DNA of 59,223 nucleotides. It comes from Bacteroidia bacterium. Its GTDB lineage: Bacteria > Bacteroidota > Bacteroidia > CAIKAF01. Of this stretch, positions 10,471-17,992 are shown piece after piece; positions within the stretch are counted from its first letter, which is position 1, and the number at the start of each line of letters is the position of its first letter. Both the position numbers and the translations under genes were made by a program. The stretch covers positions 1-59,223 of the forward strand of contig JAUHWY010000021.1 of the NCBI GenBank assembly GCA_030427255.1. The letters are read 5' to 3'. The notes under the pieces are model-generated. The model was not told where the DNA came from and ran no database searches. It saw nothing but the letters and a program-made list of their open reading frames with translations.

Positions 10471-10500
10471 CAAAAGTAGTTTATTCGGGAAAAAAAGCAA
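10471..10500 (-). promoter_or_regulatory. Promoter of the TPP-riboswitch/receptor transcript
   Basis: On the minus strand TTG (10498-10500), 19 nt, then TACTTTTG (10471-10478), a full Bacteroidota-type promoter. The predicted start near 10466 lies about 14 nt before the aptamer, as expected for a riboswitch leader. Confidence 0.75.
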
Positions 10501-10681
10501 GAACTAAACGGTTCTCTTGAATACGAGGTAAAGAAGGTTGGGGGTAGCGCAAGAAAGGGAAAAGAAGATTCCTGAGTATTGTCTAGAGCTATGGAATTAG
10601 ACCAAGGAATGATTCAATGAAAAAGAGTAAATAAAAACCAAAATGGCCTATCTTCGTTTTACAGCCATTGAAATTGAATGC

Positions 10682-11137
10682 ATGAAATTGGAAGAGGCGC
10701 TAAAATCGAGTTTTGCCAGCGAGGGAATCAAGGCCTATTTGAATGTTTTATACACGGCAGAAACCGTTGGATTAATTATTGCTCGCTTTTTTAGAAAGTG
10801 GGGTTTATCGAACCAGCAATACAATATCCTAAGGATATTGAGGGGAAGTAAAGACCAACCTTTGCAGGTGAAAGAAATTTCGGTGCGCATGATTCACCGG
10901 AGCAGCAATACTACGCGTATTATAGATCGTCTGGATGCCAAAGGTCTTACATGCCGCGAGAATTGTCCGCACGACGGTCGATCGCAATGGGTGCACATTA
11001 CTAAGAAAGGCCTGAAGTTATTGGAAGAGATTGATGCCGAGATGGACAAAGGCTTTCCGGTAGAAATGTTGGATGAGTTGGAGTCCAAGCAGTTGAATGA
11101 GTTATTAGATAGGTTTAGAGGGTTGAACGAGACCTAA
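10682..11137 (+). CDS. MarR family transcriptional regulator
   Basis: A 151-residue winged-helix regulator of the Bacteroidota MarR type. The recognition region is LSNQQYNILRILRG..PLQVKEISVRMIHRSSNTTRIIDRLDAKGL, with the wing segment CPHDGRSQWVHITKKGLKLLEE. The start is set at the ATG reading MKLEEAL, matching family N termini; a TATCTTCG promoter box at 10650-10657 lies inside the only longer alternative (from 10643), which argues against it. A terminator follows immediately. Target genes are unknown; it converges on a peroxiredoxin gene, so redox or stress sensing is possible but unproven. Confidence 0.9.
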   Translation: MKLEEALKSSFASEGIKAYLNVLYTAETVGLIIARFFRKWGLSNQQYNILRILRGSKDQPLQVKEISVRMIHRSSNTTRIIDRLDAKGLTCRENCPHDGRSQWVHITKKGLKLLEEIDAEMDKGFPVEMLDELESKQLNELLDRFRGLNET

Positions 11138-11166
11138 AAAAAAAGGCCGCTTTGCGGCCTTTTTTT
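11138..11166. terminator. Bidirectional rho-independent terminator
   Basis: AAAAAGGCCGC / TTT / GCGGCCTTTTT forms a strong G+C stem flanked by A and T runs. It lies between the convergent MarR and peroxiredoxin genes, starting at the MarR stop and overlapping the peroxiredoxin stop codon (11165-11167). Confidence 0.92.
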
Positions 11167-11827
11167 ACAAGGATTTCTTAGCAAGATAGAAATCAACCAT
11201 GTCCAGCTCCTTATCGGCCAGACGGGCGTCTAGATCTTCCAAAGTTTTTGGTGGAGGTACAATTACGGGGTCACCCGGTTGCCAATCTACCGGCATAGCT
11301 ACTTTATGGGCATCAGAAGTTTGGAGCGCTTTTAAGGCTCTAAGTATTTCGTCCATATTTCTTCCCACATTGAGGGGATAGTACATAATGAGCCGAACTT
11401 TTAACTCGGGGTCAATAAAAAAGACAGCACGCACCGCAGCGGTTTCGCTCTCGTTGGGTTGAAGCATGCCATAGAGCTTAGATACGCTCATATCCAAATC
11501 TGCAATGATGGGGAAGTCAAGATAAACGCCGGTTTTTTCGCGAACGTTTTGAACCCAGGCGATATGGCTATGGATGCTATCTATAGATAGCCCAATAAGC
11601 TGCGTGTTGAGGTCGCTAAACTCTTGTTTACGCAAGGCAAAAGCACTCATTTCTGTAGTACATACCGGTGTAAAATCAGCAGGGTGCGAAAACAGGACGA
11701 GCCATTGTCCTTTGGCGTACTTATGCAGGTTCAATTTTCCTTTGGTGGTGATTGCCTCAAAATTTGGGGCAATATCTCCAATGCGGGGCATTGAAATTGG
11801 GTTTGTATGGGTTTCGTTGGAATCCAT
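11165..11827 (-). CDS. 1-Cys (Prx6-type) peroxiredoxin
   Basis: A 220-residue thiol peroxidase reducing H2O2 and organic peroxides. The peroxidatic site is HPADFTPVCTTE with C56; no second conserved resolving cysteine is present, so this is the 1-Cys Prx6 class. The long C-terminal domain (MPVDWQPGDPVIVPPPKTLE) is also typical of Prx6. The start is taken at MDSNETHTNP; an upstream in-frame ATG (11929) would add 34 residues with no homology. An inverted repeat GTTGG..CCAAC upstream (about 11841-11860) could be an operator. Confidence 0.92.
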   Translation of the reverse strand: MDSNETHTNPISMPRIGDIAPNFEAITTKGKLNLHKYAKGQWLVLFSHPADFTPVCTTEMSAFALRKQEFSDLNTQLIGLSIDSIHSHIAWVQNVREKTGVYLDFPIIADLDMSVSKLYGMLQPNESETAAVRAVFFIDPELKVRLIMYYPLNVGRNMDEILRALKALQTSDAHKVAMPVDWQPGDPVIVPPPKTLEDLDARLADKELDMVDFYLAKKSL

Positions 11828-11982
11828 GATGAAGTATTTAATTTGTTGGTACAAATATCCAACGTCCTTATGGAAGCAGTCGTGATGGTTGTCACCAAAA
11901 ACCTCCACATTAACATAAAGGAGGTACAAAAATGTAAGCCTTCCATTCCGTTGGCCTATGGAAAGAGTCCTATATTTGAGCT

Positions 11983-12390
11983 ATGCGAATATTACCCGTC
12001 TTACTGTTCCTTGGCGCCTTGCTTTTCCATAGCGGGTTGCACAGCCAAAGCCTTAGTTTTTCCCAAGCCAAATTGGTGAGCCAAACCGAAACCGTGCCCT
12101 CGGGTAGGGTTTGGAAAGTGGTAAATATTTTGCCTTCGGCGCGTTTGACCACCACTACCTTCAGTTCGGGAGGTTCTACCCGAGATTTTATCCTTACCAT
12201 CAACGGACAAACCGTTTATTATTTAAGTGCGGAATCAAGAGGGAATTTAAATGGCAATGGCCAAACCGGCATAACTTCGGTTACGGAAAGCATTAACCAG
12301 GCTCCCATTTGGTTGCCGGCGGGAACCACCCTTGCGGCAGGCACCAATGTGCTTTCGGTTTCGGTGCTGGAGTTTATTGTAAACCCCTAG
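11983..12390 (+). CDS. Exported protein of unknown function
   Basis: 135 residues. A signal peptide (about 1-21, MRILPVLLFLGALLFHSGLHS) is followed by a Thr/Ser/Gly-rich, probably beta-rich mature region ending WLPAGTTLAAGTNVLSVSVL. No family recognised. A TATATTTG box at 11971-11978 ends exactly 5 nt before the ATG, so the mRNA is probably leaderless. Followed after 3 bp by the CCC-motif membrane protein, so likely co-transcribed. Confidence 0.7.
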   Translation: MRILPVLLFLGALLFHSGLHSQSLSFSQAKLVSQTETVPSGRVWKVVNILPSARLTTTTFSSGGSTRDFILTINGQTVYYLSAESRGNLNGNGQTGITSVTESINQAPIWLPAGTTLAAGTNVLSVSVLEFIVNP

Positions 12391-12393
12391 AGG

Positions 12394-12735
12394 ATGACTG
12401 ATTTAAGAAATAGCCTTCGGCCACAAGCTCCGAATGCCACCGCTATTCTAATTTTGGGCATATTATCCATAGTGCTTTCCTGTCTTGGAGGGGGAATTGT
12501 AGGTTTGGTCTTGGGCATTATTTGCTTAATCTTAACGACACAGTCGAAGCGAATGATTCGTGCATCGGAGGAAAGCTATGATGAAAGCTCCATAAAAAAT
12601 GTGGAAGCGGGAAGGATTTGTGCTATTGTTGGGGTTTGTTTGGGAGGCTTGCTGATGGTCTTTTGGATTCTGTATGTCTTGTTTTTCTTTTCTCTTTTCA
12701 CAGCAGCAGTTAGCTCTTCCGGGATTCCGCACTAG
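12394..12735 (+). CDS. CCC-motif / DUF4190-like membrane protein
   Basis: 113 residues with two to three membrane segments: ATAILILGILSIVLSCLGGG, IVGLVLGIICLILTT, and IVGVCLGGLLMVFWILYVLF near the C terminus. The pattern NATAIL..LGI..GLVLGII..K..EAGRICAIVGVCLG is typical of a small Bacteroidota integral membrane family (CCC motif / DUF4190 relatives). Function unknown; these genes often sit beside DUF2752 and DUF4190 genes, exactly as here. Its stop overlaps the convergent DUF2752 gene. Confidence 0.8.
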   Translation: MTDLRNSLRPQAPNATAILILGILSIVLSCLGGGIVGLVLGIICLILTTQSKRMIRASEESYDESSIKNVEAGRICAIVGVCLGGLLMVFWILYVLFFFSLFTAAVSSSGIPH

Positions 12736-13034
12736 CACAATTCACCCATAAGTTTGCTCAACCAAGCTCCAATCAAAAGTGCGGCATCTAAAATGGTAAG
12801 CCTTAATAGCCACTGATGCATTTTGGGCTTGTTGTAAATGGCTGTGAGCAATGCCAAAAAGAAGGTAAGGATTAGGGGAATTAAAGCCGGGAAGTGTTGG
12901 ATAGAAGTCCACAGGTCTCCTTCGAGTAAAGCAATAACCGACCTTTGAAAACCACAACCGGGGCACGAGACCCCGGTTGTAGACTTTACCTGACACGGCA
13001 GAGCCGCTTCTTTAAGCCACTGAATGAGTGACAT
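12732..13034 (-). CDS. DUF2752 domain membrane protein
   Basis: 100 residues with the DUF2752 signature CPGCGFQRSVIALLEGDL (residues about 24-41) followed by two hydrophobic segments (ALIPLILTFFLALLTAIY and LLRLTILDAALLIGAWL). Function unknown. It lies 3 bp from the DUF4190 gene on the same strand, giving a two-gene operon, and converges with the CCC-motif gene. This trio is a recurrent Bacteroidota cluster as far as I recall. Confidence 0.85.
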   Translation of the reverse strand: MSLIQWLKEAALPCQVKSTTGVSCPGCGFQRSVIALLEGDLWTSIQHFPALIPLILTFFLALLTAIYNKPKMHQWLLRLTILDAALLIGAWLSKLMGELC

Positions 13035-13037
13035 TCA

Positions 13038-13352
13038 TTAAAATGCTTTAATAGGCAAACTTGCCATAAAGGCTGCTCCTAAAATGGCTACAATTATGGC
13101 AAGGACAATTGTAATTCCAAGTCCCACAATACCAGTTACTAATCCGGCGGTACCCATTCCTGTGGGCTGACCGGCATTTTTTGCTTTCTTACTTGCTATT
13201 GCGCCCAGAACTATGGCCACAATACCACAAATTGGTGCTGTAATATTCAAATAAGGAATGCATAAACCGACAATAGACCATATGCCTAAGACAAGTGAGG
13301 CAATCATCATGCCTTTACCGGTATTTTGGTTTGGTTCGTTTAAGTTTTCCAT
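13038..13352 (-). CDS. DUF4190 domain membrane protein
   Basis: 104 residues. A hydrophilic N terminus (MENLNEPNQNTGKGMM) is followed by two long hydrophobic hairpins (IASLVLGIWSIVGLCIPYL, ICGIVAIVLGAIASKKA, then GTAGLVTGIVGLGITIVLAI). The GxxxG-rich LVLGI...GIVAIVLG pattern is DUF4190-like. Function unknown. First gene of the DUF4190-DUF2752 pair. The 196 bp upstream is AT-rich with two copies of ATTTGCCTAAC (near 13411 and 13493) and no gene. Confidence 0.8.
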   Translation of the reverse strand: MENLNEPNQNTGKGMMIASLVLGIWSIVGLCIPYLNITAPICGIVAIVLGAIASKKAKNAGQPTGMGTAGLVTGIVGLGITIVLAIIVAILGAAFMASLPIKAF

Positions 13353-13548
13353 AGGAAATAAATTAGTGTTGCGGCTAAATTAACTTTTACGAATGTAAAA
13401 CCTCTGAAAAAAGAAAGACATTTGCCTAACAAAGCTGAAAAGACAAAAACGTGTGGCTTGAAGCCAAAAGAACAAGGAATTCTATATTAAATATTTGCCT
13501 AACGCATTGACAATAAATTTATTTATCTAAATTCGTAAAAAAAAAATC

Positions 13549-13935
13549 ATGATTATAATTGTTGCAATTCTTGCGTACCTACTACTGATTGGCATTTTTG
13601 TATTACAAATTGTTGGCCAATGGAAAACCTTCAAAAAAGCCGGGAAACCCGGTTGGGCATGTATCATTCCCATATATAATATGGTGGTGATGTTAGAAAT
13701 TGCCAAAAAGCCCGTTTGGTGGGTCGTTATTATTTTGCTTGTGCCTATCGTTAACCTCATTTTTGCCATCATGACTATTCATGGGGTTTCTCAGGCGTTT
13801 GGAAAAGGAGGCGGTTTTACTGCCGGACTCATATTTTTCCCCTTCATTTTTTGGCCAATTCTTGGCATGTCCAAAGACATTCATTACCAGTTTGACCGGG
13901 CGGAAGATGTTTCTGAGCTCGCCAAAAACGCCTAA
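13549..13935 (+). CDS. DUF5684 family membrane protein
   Basis: A 128-residue integral membrane protein: N-terminal segment (IIVAILAYLLLIGIFVLQIVG), the family motif WKTFKKAGKPGWACIIPIYNMVVMLEIA, a second segment (WWVVIILLVPIVNLIFAI) and a third (GLIFFPFIFWPILGM). DUF5684 proteins are small multi-pass proteins of unknown role, sometimes fused to signal peptidase I. A TAAATTCG box at 13528-13535 may be the promoter. A terminator follows. Confidence 0.85.
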   Translation: MIIIVAILAYLLLIGIFVLQIVGQWKTFKKAGKPGWACIIPIYNMVVMLEIAKKPVWWVVIILLVPIVNLIFAIMTIHGVSQAFGKGGGFTAGLIFFPFIFWPILGMSKDIHYQFDRAEDVSELAKNA

Positions 13936-13951
13936 AACAAGACAGTTCATT

Positions 13952-13985
13952 AAAAAAAGCCGATGGTTTCCATCGGCTTTTTTAT
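13952..13985. terminator. Bidirectional rho-independent terminator
   Basis: GCCGATGG / TTT / CCATCGGC with A7 before and T6 after, between the convergent DUF5684 and nitroreductase genes; it overlaps the nitroreductase stop. Confidence 0.92.
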
Positions 13986-14659
13986 TTTATGACCATTATC
14001 TCCTCCAAGGGCTTTCGCTTCAAATCAGGAACCCAAGCCTCCTCTGCCGCATAACCTACCGGAATCAATAAAAAAGGCTTTTCGTTGGCCGGTCGTTCCA
14101 ATAGTTCTGTTAAAAAACCCATGGGCGAAGGCGTATGGGTTAGGGCAACCAAACCCAATCGGTGGATGGCCGCCAGCAAAAAACCACAAGCCAGTCCCAC
14201 CGACTCTTGCACGTAGTAATTGGGGATTTTTTCGCCATTATTTCCCTCACGCCACACTTGACGAAACACCACTATCAACCATGGCGCTGTGGTTAAAAAG
14301 GGCTTCTGCCAATCGGTTCCCAAAGGTTTTAGGTCTTCCAACCATTGCTCCGACATGCGCTGGTTGTACGAAAGCTTTTCTTCTTGTTCTGCGGCCTCTC
14401 GTATCTTAGCTTTTAATTGCTTGTCTTGCACGGCCACAAAGGTCCAGGGTTGTTGATGTGCTCCGGAGGGAGCAGTGCCGGCAATTTGAATCAAGTTTTC
14501 GATTACTTGTTTAGGAATGGGCCGATCTGAAAAGTCTCTTAAACTGCGACGTTTGGACAATTCCTCTGCGATATGTAAAGATGCTTCCGCGATGTTTGGC
14601 GTGGAGCTTGCGGAATGGTAGCGCACAAAGGGGTGACCGTTTATGTCTTTGCGCTCCAT
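13982..14659 (-). CDS. Nitroreductase family FMN-dependent oxidoreductase
   Basis: A 225-residue nitroreductase-fold flavoprotein. The FMN-binding RRSLRDFSDRPIP (about 36-48), GTAPSGAHQQPWTFV (about 57-71) and the C-terminal IPVGYAAEEAWVPDLKRKPL are characteristic of the IYD/BluB-like branch of the superfamily, which also contains iodotyrosine deiodinase-like enzymes. The exact substrate is not predictable. It follows the upstream Tat-like protein gene after 3 bp on the same strand. Confidence 0.9.
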   Translation of the reverse strand: MERKDINGHPFVRYHSASSTPNIAEASLHIAEELSKRRSLRDFSDRPIPKQVIENLIQIAGTAPSGAHQQPWTFVAVQDKQLKAKIREAAEQEEKLSYNQRMSEQWLEDLKPLGTDWQKPFLTTAPWLIVVFRQVWREGNNGEKIPNYYVQESVGLACGFLLAAIHRLGLVALTHTPSPMGFLTELLERPANEKPFLLIPVGYAAEEAWVPDLKRKPLEEIMVIK

Positions 14660-14662
14660 GAT

Positions 14663-15289
14663 TTAAGCCTTCTGCAGCTCAAAAGTCGCCGTCCAAACCT
14701 TTTGGTAAGCAGCGGTGGTACTGTGGTCGTAGCCTCCATGGCCATTTTCAAAGTCATCGCGGCCTTGCAATTGGTGCAGATGTATTTGGTTTAACCCACG
14801 ATGTTCACAAGCCTTGTGGAGTTTCGAAAACACGAGTTCTTGACTTTGGATATAGGTTTGTTGTGTGCCATGCGCCAGGTCGCTGCTTCCCAGCACCAAA
14901 ACCTGAGGTAGATCGGGAGATTTTGCCAATGCATCCAGCAAGGATAAATCCGCTTCCAACCCCATGTACTCTGAGGCTAAAACCTGTGTTTTGGGAACCG
15001 AAGCCTTTTTGAGCAAGTTTTGCCAAACTTCTTTGTGGGGCGTATGGGGTGCAGCTATTGCGGATCGGTATTGCAGCTGTTGCAATTTCCCTAATTGGGG
15101 TAAGCTCATTCCTTCATAGGGCAACCAATGCTTGGGATGTCCGGGAGCCAAACCCGCGGGAAGCAACACATGCAATACTTTAGTGGAGTCTTTGGCACTC
15201 CAAACGCCTGCATTTGCTAAGCCGGGTGCAGCCAAGAGTCCAATGCCCATCCATCCACTACGCTTCAAAAATCCTTTTCTGTTCATCAT
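14663..15289 (-). CDS. Exported protein with Tat-like leader, possible reduced DUF1501-type protein
   Basis: 208 residues. The N terminus MMNRKGFLKRSGWMGIGLLA resembles a twin-arginine or related export leader (a K/R-S-G motif rather than RR). The rest has no family I can name with confidence. The C-terminal ENGHGGYDHSTTAAYQKVW is reminiscent of the end of alkaline-phosphatase-superfamily/DUF1501 proteins, but the core metal ligands of those enzymes are not evident in a protein this short. It is the first gene of a two-gene operon with the nitroreductase. Confidence 0.6.
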   Translation of the reverse strand: MMNRKGFLKRSGWMGIGLLAAPGLANAGVWSAKDSTKVLHVLLPAGLAPGHPKHWLPYEGMSLPQLGKLQQLQYRSAIAAPHTPHKEVWQNLLKKASVPKTQVLASEYMGLEADLSLLDALAKSPDLPQVLVLGSSDLAHGTQQTYIQSQELVFSKLHKACEHRGLNQIHLHQLQGRDDFENGHGGYDHSTTAAYQKVWTATFELQKA

Positions 15290-15437
15290 ATCTTCCGCAT
15301 TTGGTCGTTCATAAATGTACGCAATCGAGACCTTTTAGCCCATTGCTATATTTGATATCCTGTCAAAAAATCCAAAAATCATGCCCAATAGAAACAAATG
15401 CACGCCAAGAGTCAAACCGGCAATGTACCTTTGATGT

Positions 15438-16232
15438 ATGCGGCGCATATTGTTTTGTCTATTGCCGGTAGTTAGCTCCTTGAGCTTATTTGCTCAACAA
15501 ACCGGGGTTATCCGGTCGGAACCGGTAAAAGAAGATCAAAAGGTTTTTGTAACGGTAGGCCCTGAGGTAAACCTTACCATTCCCACAAGTTTTGGTAGCG
15601 ACCAAACCAGTTTGGCTTCCGACACCCTGTTTACGGTAAATTCGGCCTTTCGATTTCGTTTTGGGATAAACCTGCGCATTGATTTTTCGAGCCGTTTTTC
15701 TTTACAAACCGGACTATATTACCACAGTCGTCAGCATCTAATCCAAGTAGGCCGAACCAGTGGCACCAACCAACAAATCGACAGCCTCATTTTTGAAAAC
15801 ACCGTAAATTACATAGGCTACGAAATTCCTATTATGGCCTTGGTGTATGTACGCTTGGGAGAACGAAGCTTTTTAAATAATGCAGTAGGTGTAAGCCTGG
15901 ATTTTTTTCCTTCCAGCTCCCAGCGCCTCGATCCTGAGAAGGAATTTAAAATATACAACGGCAGAAACTCATGGTTTATTCCATCGGCGCGTGCCAGTGT
16001 AGGGTTTGAATACCGCACCCGAAATTCAGGCTACCTATATTTTGGAGGCAGCTTTCATCAGCCGTTTTTTGATTTAACCGACATTTTTATTGAACGCAAT
16101 CAGCCACCGGGCCCCATTGGGTTTCAAACTCAAGTTATTCCAATTTCGGGCACCTATTTCAGCATTGACATAAAGTACTTTTTCCCTCCTGGCAAGGACA
16201 ATAAGTTCCTCAAAAGCACGGGAGGTCGGTAG
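15438..16232 (+). CDS. Outer-membrane beta-barrel protein (PorT-like)
   Basis: 264 residues. A signal peptide (about 1-19, ending LFAQ) is followed by alternating amphipathic strands (FRFGINLRIDFSSRFSLQTG, GYEIPIMALVYVRL, ASVGFEYRTRN, GTYFSIDIKYFF), ending in an aromatic strand and a basic tail. This is the general pattern of the outer membrane protein beta-barrel (PorT-like) families common in Bacteroidota; function unknown. A TACCTTTG box at 15426-15433 ends 5 nt before this ATG (leaderless pattern). A second possible box, TATATTTG, lies at 15347-15354. Confidence 0.75.
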   Translation: MRRILFCLLPVVSSLSLFAQQTGVIRSEPVKEDQKVFVTVGPEVNLTIPTSFGSDQTSLASDTLFTVNSAFRFRFGINLRIDFSSRFSLQTGLYYHSRQHLIQVGRTSGTNQQIDSLIFENTVNYIGYEIPIMALVYVRLGERSFLNNAVGVSLDFFPSSSQRLDPEKEFKIYNGRNSWFIPSARASVGFEYRTRNSGYLYFGGSFHQPFFDLTDIFIERNQPPGPIGFQTQVIPISGTYFSIDIKYFFPPGKDNKFLKSTGGR

Positions 16233-16349
16233 TATTTTTGGCTTTATGGGAGAAGGCTTGTTGGCTTTAGTTACTTAGTTTTTTACTCCTTTGGCACTAA
16301 ACACCAGAGAGAGGCAGTCACTCTAAGAAAAGCTTCATAGAATCCGTGC

Positions 16350-16496
16350 GGCCCTGACCGACCGATTACCCTGCAGGGCTGCGCCCCTTAGGGCTTGGCG
16401 GGCGGAGGCCCCAATTAAAAGGGGCCCACGCAGCGCTTAGCCCTAAGTGGGCGGAGGCCGAAGCGTAAAAGGGAAGGCAGGAAAAGCCGCCCAAAA
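16350..16496. repeat. GC-rich hairpin repeat, main family copy 1
   Basis: Arms TTAGGGCTTGGCGGGCGGAG.. (16388-16412) and its near-complement at 16421-16446 form a long hairpin with loop AATTAAAA. The flanks match the 37.7-kb copy in reverse: CCTGACCGACCGATTACCC (from 16353) against a version with two changes, and GGGAAGGCAGGAAAAGCCGC (from 16471) against one with one change. It lies between convergent genes. The rest of 16233-16553 holds no gene. Confidence 0.75.
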
Positions 16497-16506
16497 CATT
16501 TCATCC

Positions 16507-16535
16507 AAAAAAAAAGCCTCCCGAAGGAGGCTTTT
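16507..16535. terminator. Bidirectional rho-independent terminator
   Basis: GCCTCC / CGAA / GGAGGC (16516-16531) with A9 on the left and T4 on the right; it ends ahcY on the minus strand. Confidence 0.9.
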
Positions 16536-16553
16536 CTGTATTGCGTATGGATA

Positions 16554-17870
16554 TCAATAACGGTAGTATTCCGGCTTGAAAGGTCCTTCGACTTCCACGC
16601 CAATGTAATCGGCTTGGTCTTTGGAAAGTTCTTCCAATTCTACACCGATTTTTGCGAGGTGCAATTTGGCCACTTTTTCGTCCAAATGCTTAGGCAGCAT
16701 GTATACTTGGTTCTCGTAATTGCTGTGGTTGGTCCACAATTCAAGTTGAGCCAAGGTTTGGTTCGTAAAGGAGTTGGACATCACAAAAGAGGGGTGACCG
16801 GTGGCGCAACCCAAGTTCACCAAACGGCCTTCGGCTAAAAGAATGATGTCGTTACCATTCACATTAAACAAGTCCACCTGGGGCTTGATGTTCACATGGC
16901 TGCTGCCATGGTTATTTTTCAACCAAGCTACATCGATTTCGTTATCGAAGTGCCCAATATTACAGACAATGGTTTTGTCTTTCATGGCCTCGAAGTGCTC
17001 ACCGCGAACAATGTCTTTGTTGCCGGTGGCGGTTACCACGATATCGGCTTCAGCAATGCAGGTGTTTAGTTTTTTCACCTCAAAACCGTCCATAGCTGCT
17101 TGAAGGGCACAAATGGGATCGATTTCGGTAACAATTACCCGAGCACCAGCGCCACGCAAAGAAGCGGCAGAACCTTTACCTACGTCGCCGTAACCGCAAA
17201 CTACGGCTACCTTTCCTGCGATCATAACGTCAGTAGCACGACGAATGGCGTCAACCAAAGACTCTTTGCAACCGTATTTGTTGTCGAACTTGGACTTGGT
17301 TACGGAGTCGTTTACGTTGATGGCAGGCATGGGCAGGGTTCCCTTTTTCATGCGCTCGTAGAGGCGGTGCACGCCGGTGGTTGTTTCCTCGGACAGGCCA
17401 CGGATGTCGCTAACCAGTTCAGGGTAACGATCGAGGACCATGTTGGTAAGGTCACCGCCATCGTCCAAAATCATATTCAAAGGTTTGCGGTCCTCGCCAA
17501 AGAAAAGGGTTTGCTCGATGCACCAGTCAAACTCTTCTTCGTTCATTCCTTTCCAAGCATACACAGAAATTCCACGAGCGGCAATAGCGGCAGCGGCGTG
17601 GTCTTGCGTTGAGAAAATATTGCAGGAAGACCAGGTAACTTCAGCACCTAATTCAACCAAAGTTTCAATCAAAACAGCCGTTTGAATGGTCATGTGCAAG
17701 CAACCGGCAATGCGTGCTCCTTTGAGCGGTTTGCTTTCGCCATACTCTTCTCTGAGCGCCATTAATCCGGGCATTTCGGCTTCGGCAAGACGAATTTCGT
17801 TGCGGCCCCATTCGGCCATGCTGATGTCTTTTACTTTGTAAGGCACGTAGGCCGTTGTCGTTTGCGACAT
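16554..17870 (-). CDS. ahcY: Adenosylhomocysteinase
   Basis: A 438-residue SAH hydrolase that splits S-adenosylhomocysteine into adenosine and homocysteine, closing the methyl cycle. NAD-binding [17 protein letters not shown], the active-site [15 protein letters not shown] region (catalytic lysine and aspartate), and the C-terminal [10 protein letters not shown] with the cofactor-contacting K and Y are all intact. The start is [10 protein letters not shown]; an upstream ATG would add 7 residues. A TATCTTTG box (17889-17896, minus strand) is a probable -7 element. I see no SAH or SAM riboswitch upstream. Confidence 0.98.
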   Translation of the reverse strand: MSQTTTAYVPYKVKDISMAEWGRNEIRLAEAEMPGLMALREEYGESKPLKGARIAGCLHMTIQTAVLIETLVELGAEVTWSSCNIFSTQDHAAAAIAARGISVYAWKGMNEEEFDWCIEQTLFFGEDRKPLNMILDDGGDLTNMVLDRYPELVSDIRGLSEETTTGVHRLYERMKKGTLPMPAINVNDSVTKSKFDNKYGCKESLVDAIRRATDVMIAGKVAVVCGYGDVGKGSAASLRGAGARVIVTEIDPICALQAAMDGFEVKKLNTCIAEADIVVTATGNKDIVRGEHFEAMKDKTIVCNIGHFDNEIDVAWLKNNHGSSHVNIKPQVDLFNVNGNDIILLAEGRLVNLGCATGHPSFVMSNSFTNQTLAQLELWTNHSNYENQVYMLPKHLDEKVAKLHLAKIGVELEELSKDQADYIGVEVEGPFKPEYYRY

Positions 17871-17942
17871 ATTGTATAAAATTTGGTGCAAAGATAAGGA
17901 TTACATTGGAGTAGCCATGAGCAAAAGGTCATGCGTAAAACC

Positions 17943-17972
17943 AAAAAAGGGAGCTGTATTACAACTCCCTTT
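17943..17972 (-). terminator. Rho-independent terminator of the OmpA/TPR gene
   Basis: On the minus strand GGGAG..CTCCC (17949-17953 / 17965-17969), extended by TTG/CAG pairs and followed by U6; just after the stop of the OmpA/TPR lipoprotein. Confidence 0.8.
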
Positions 17973-17992
17973 CCTGTTCTCCTTCAAAAAAC

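Noticed and set aside
17871-17992. SAM or SAH riboswitch upstream of ahcY
   Set aside because: No conserved core of either class; only a TATCTTTG promoter box is seen.
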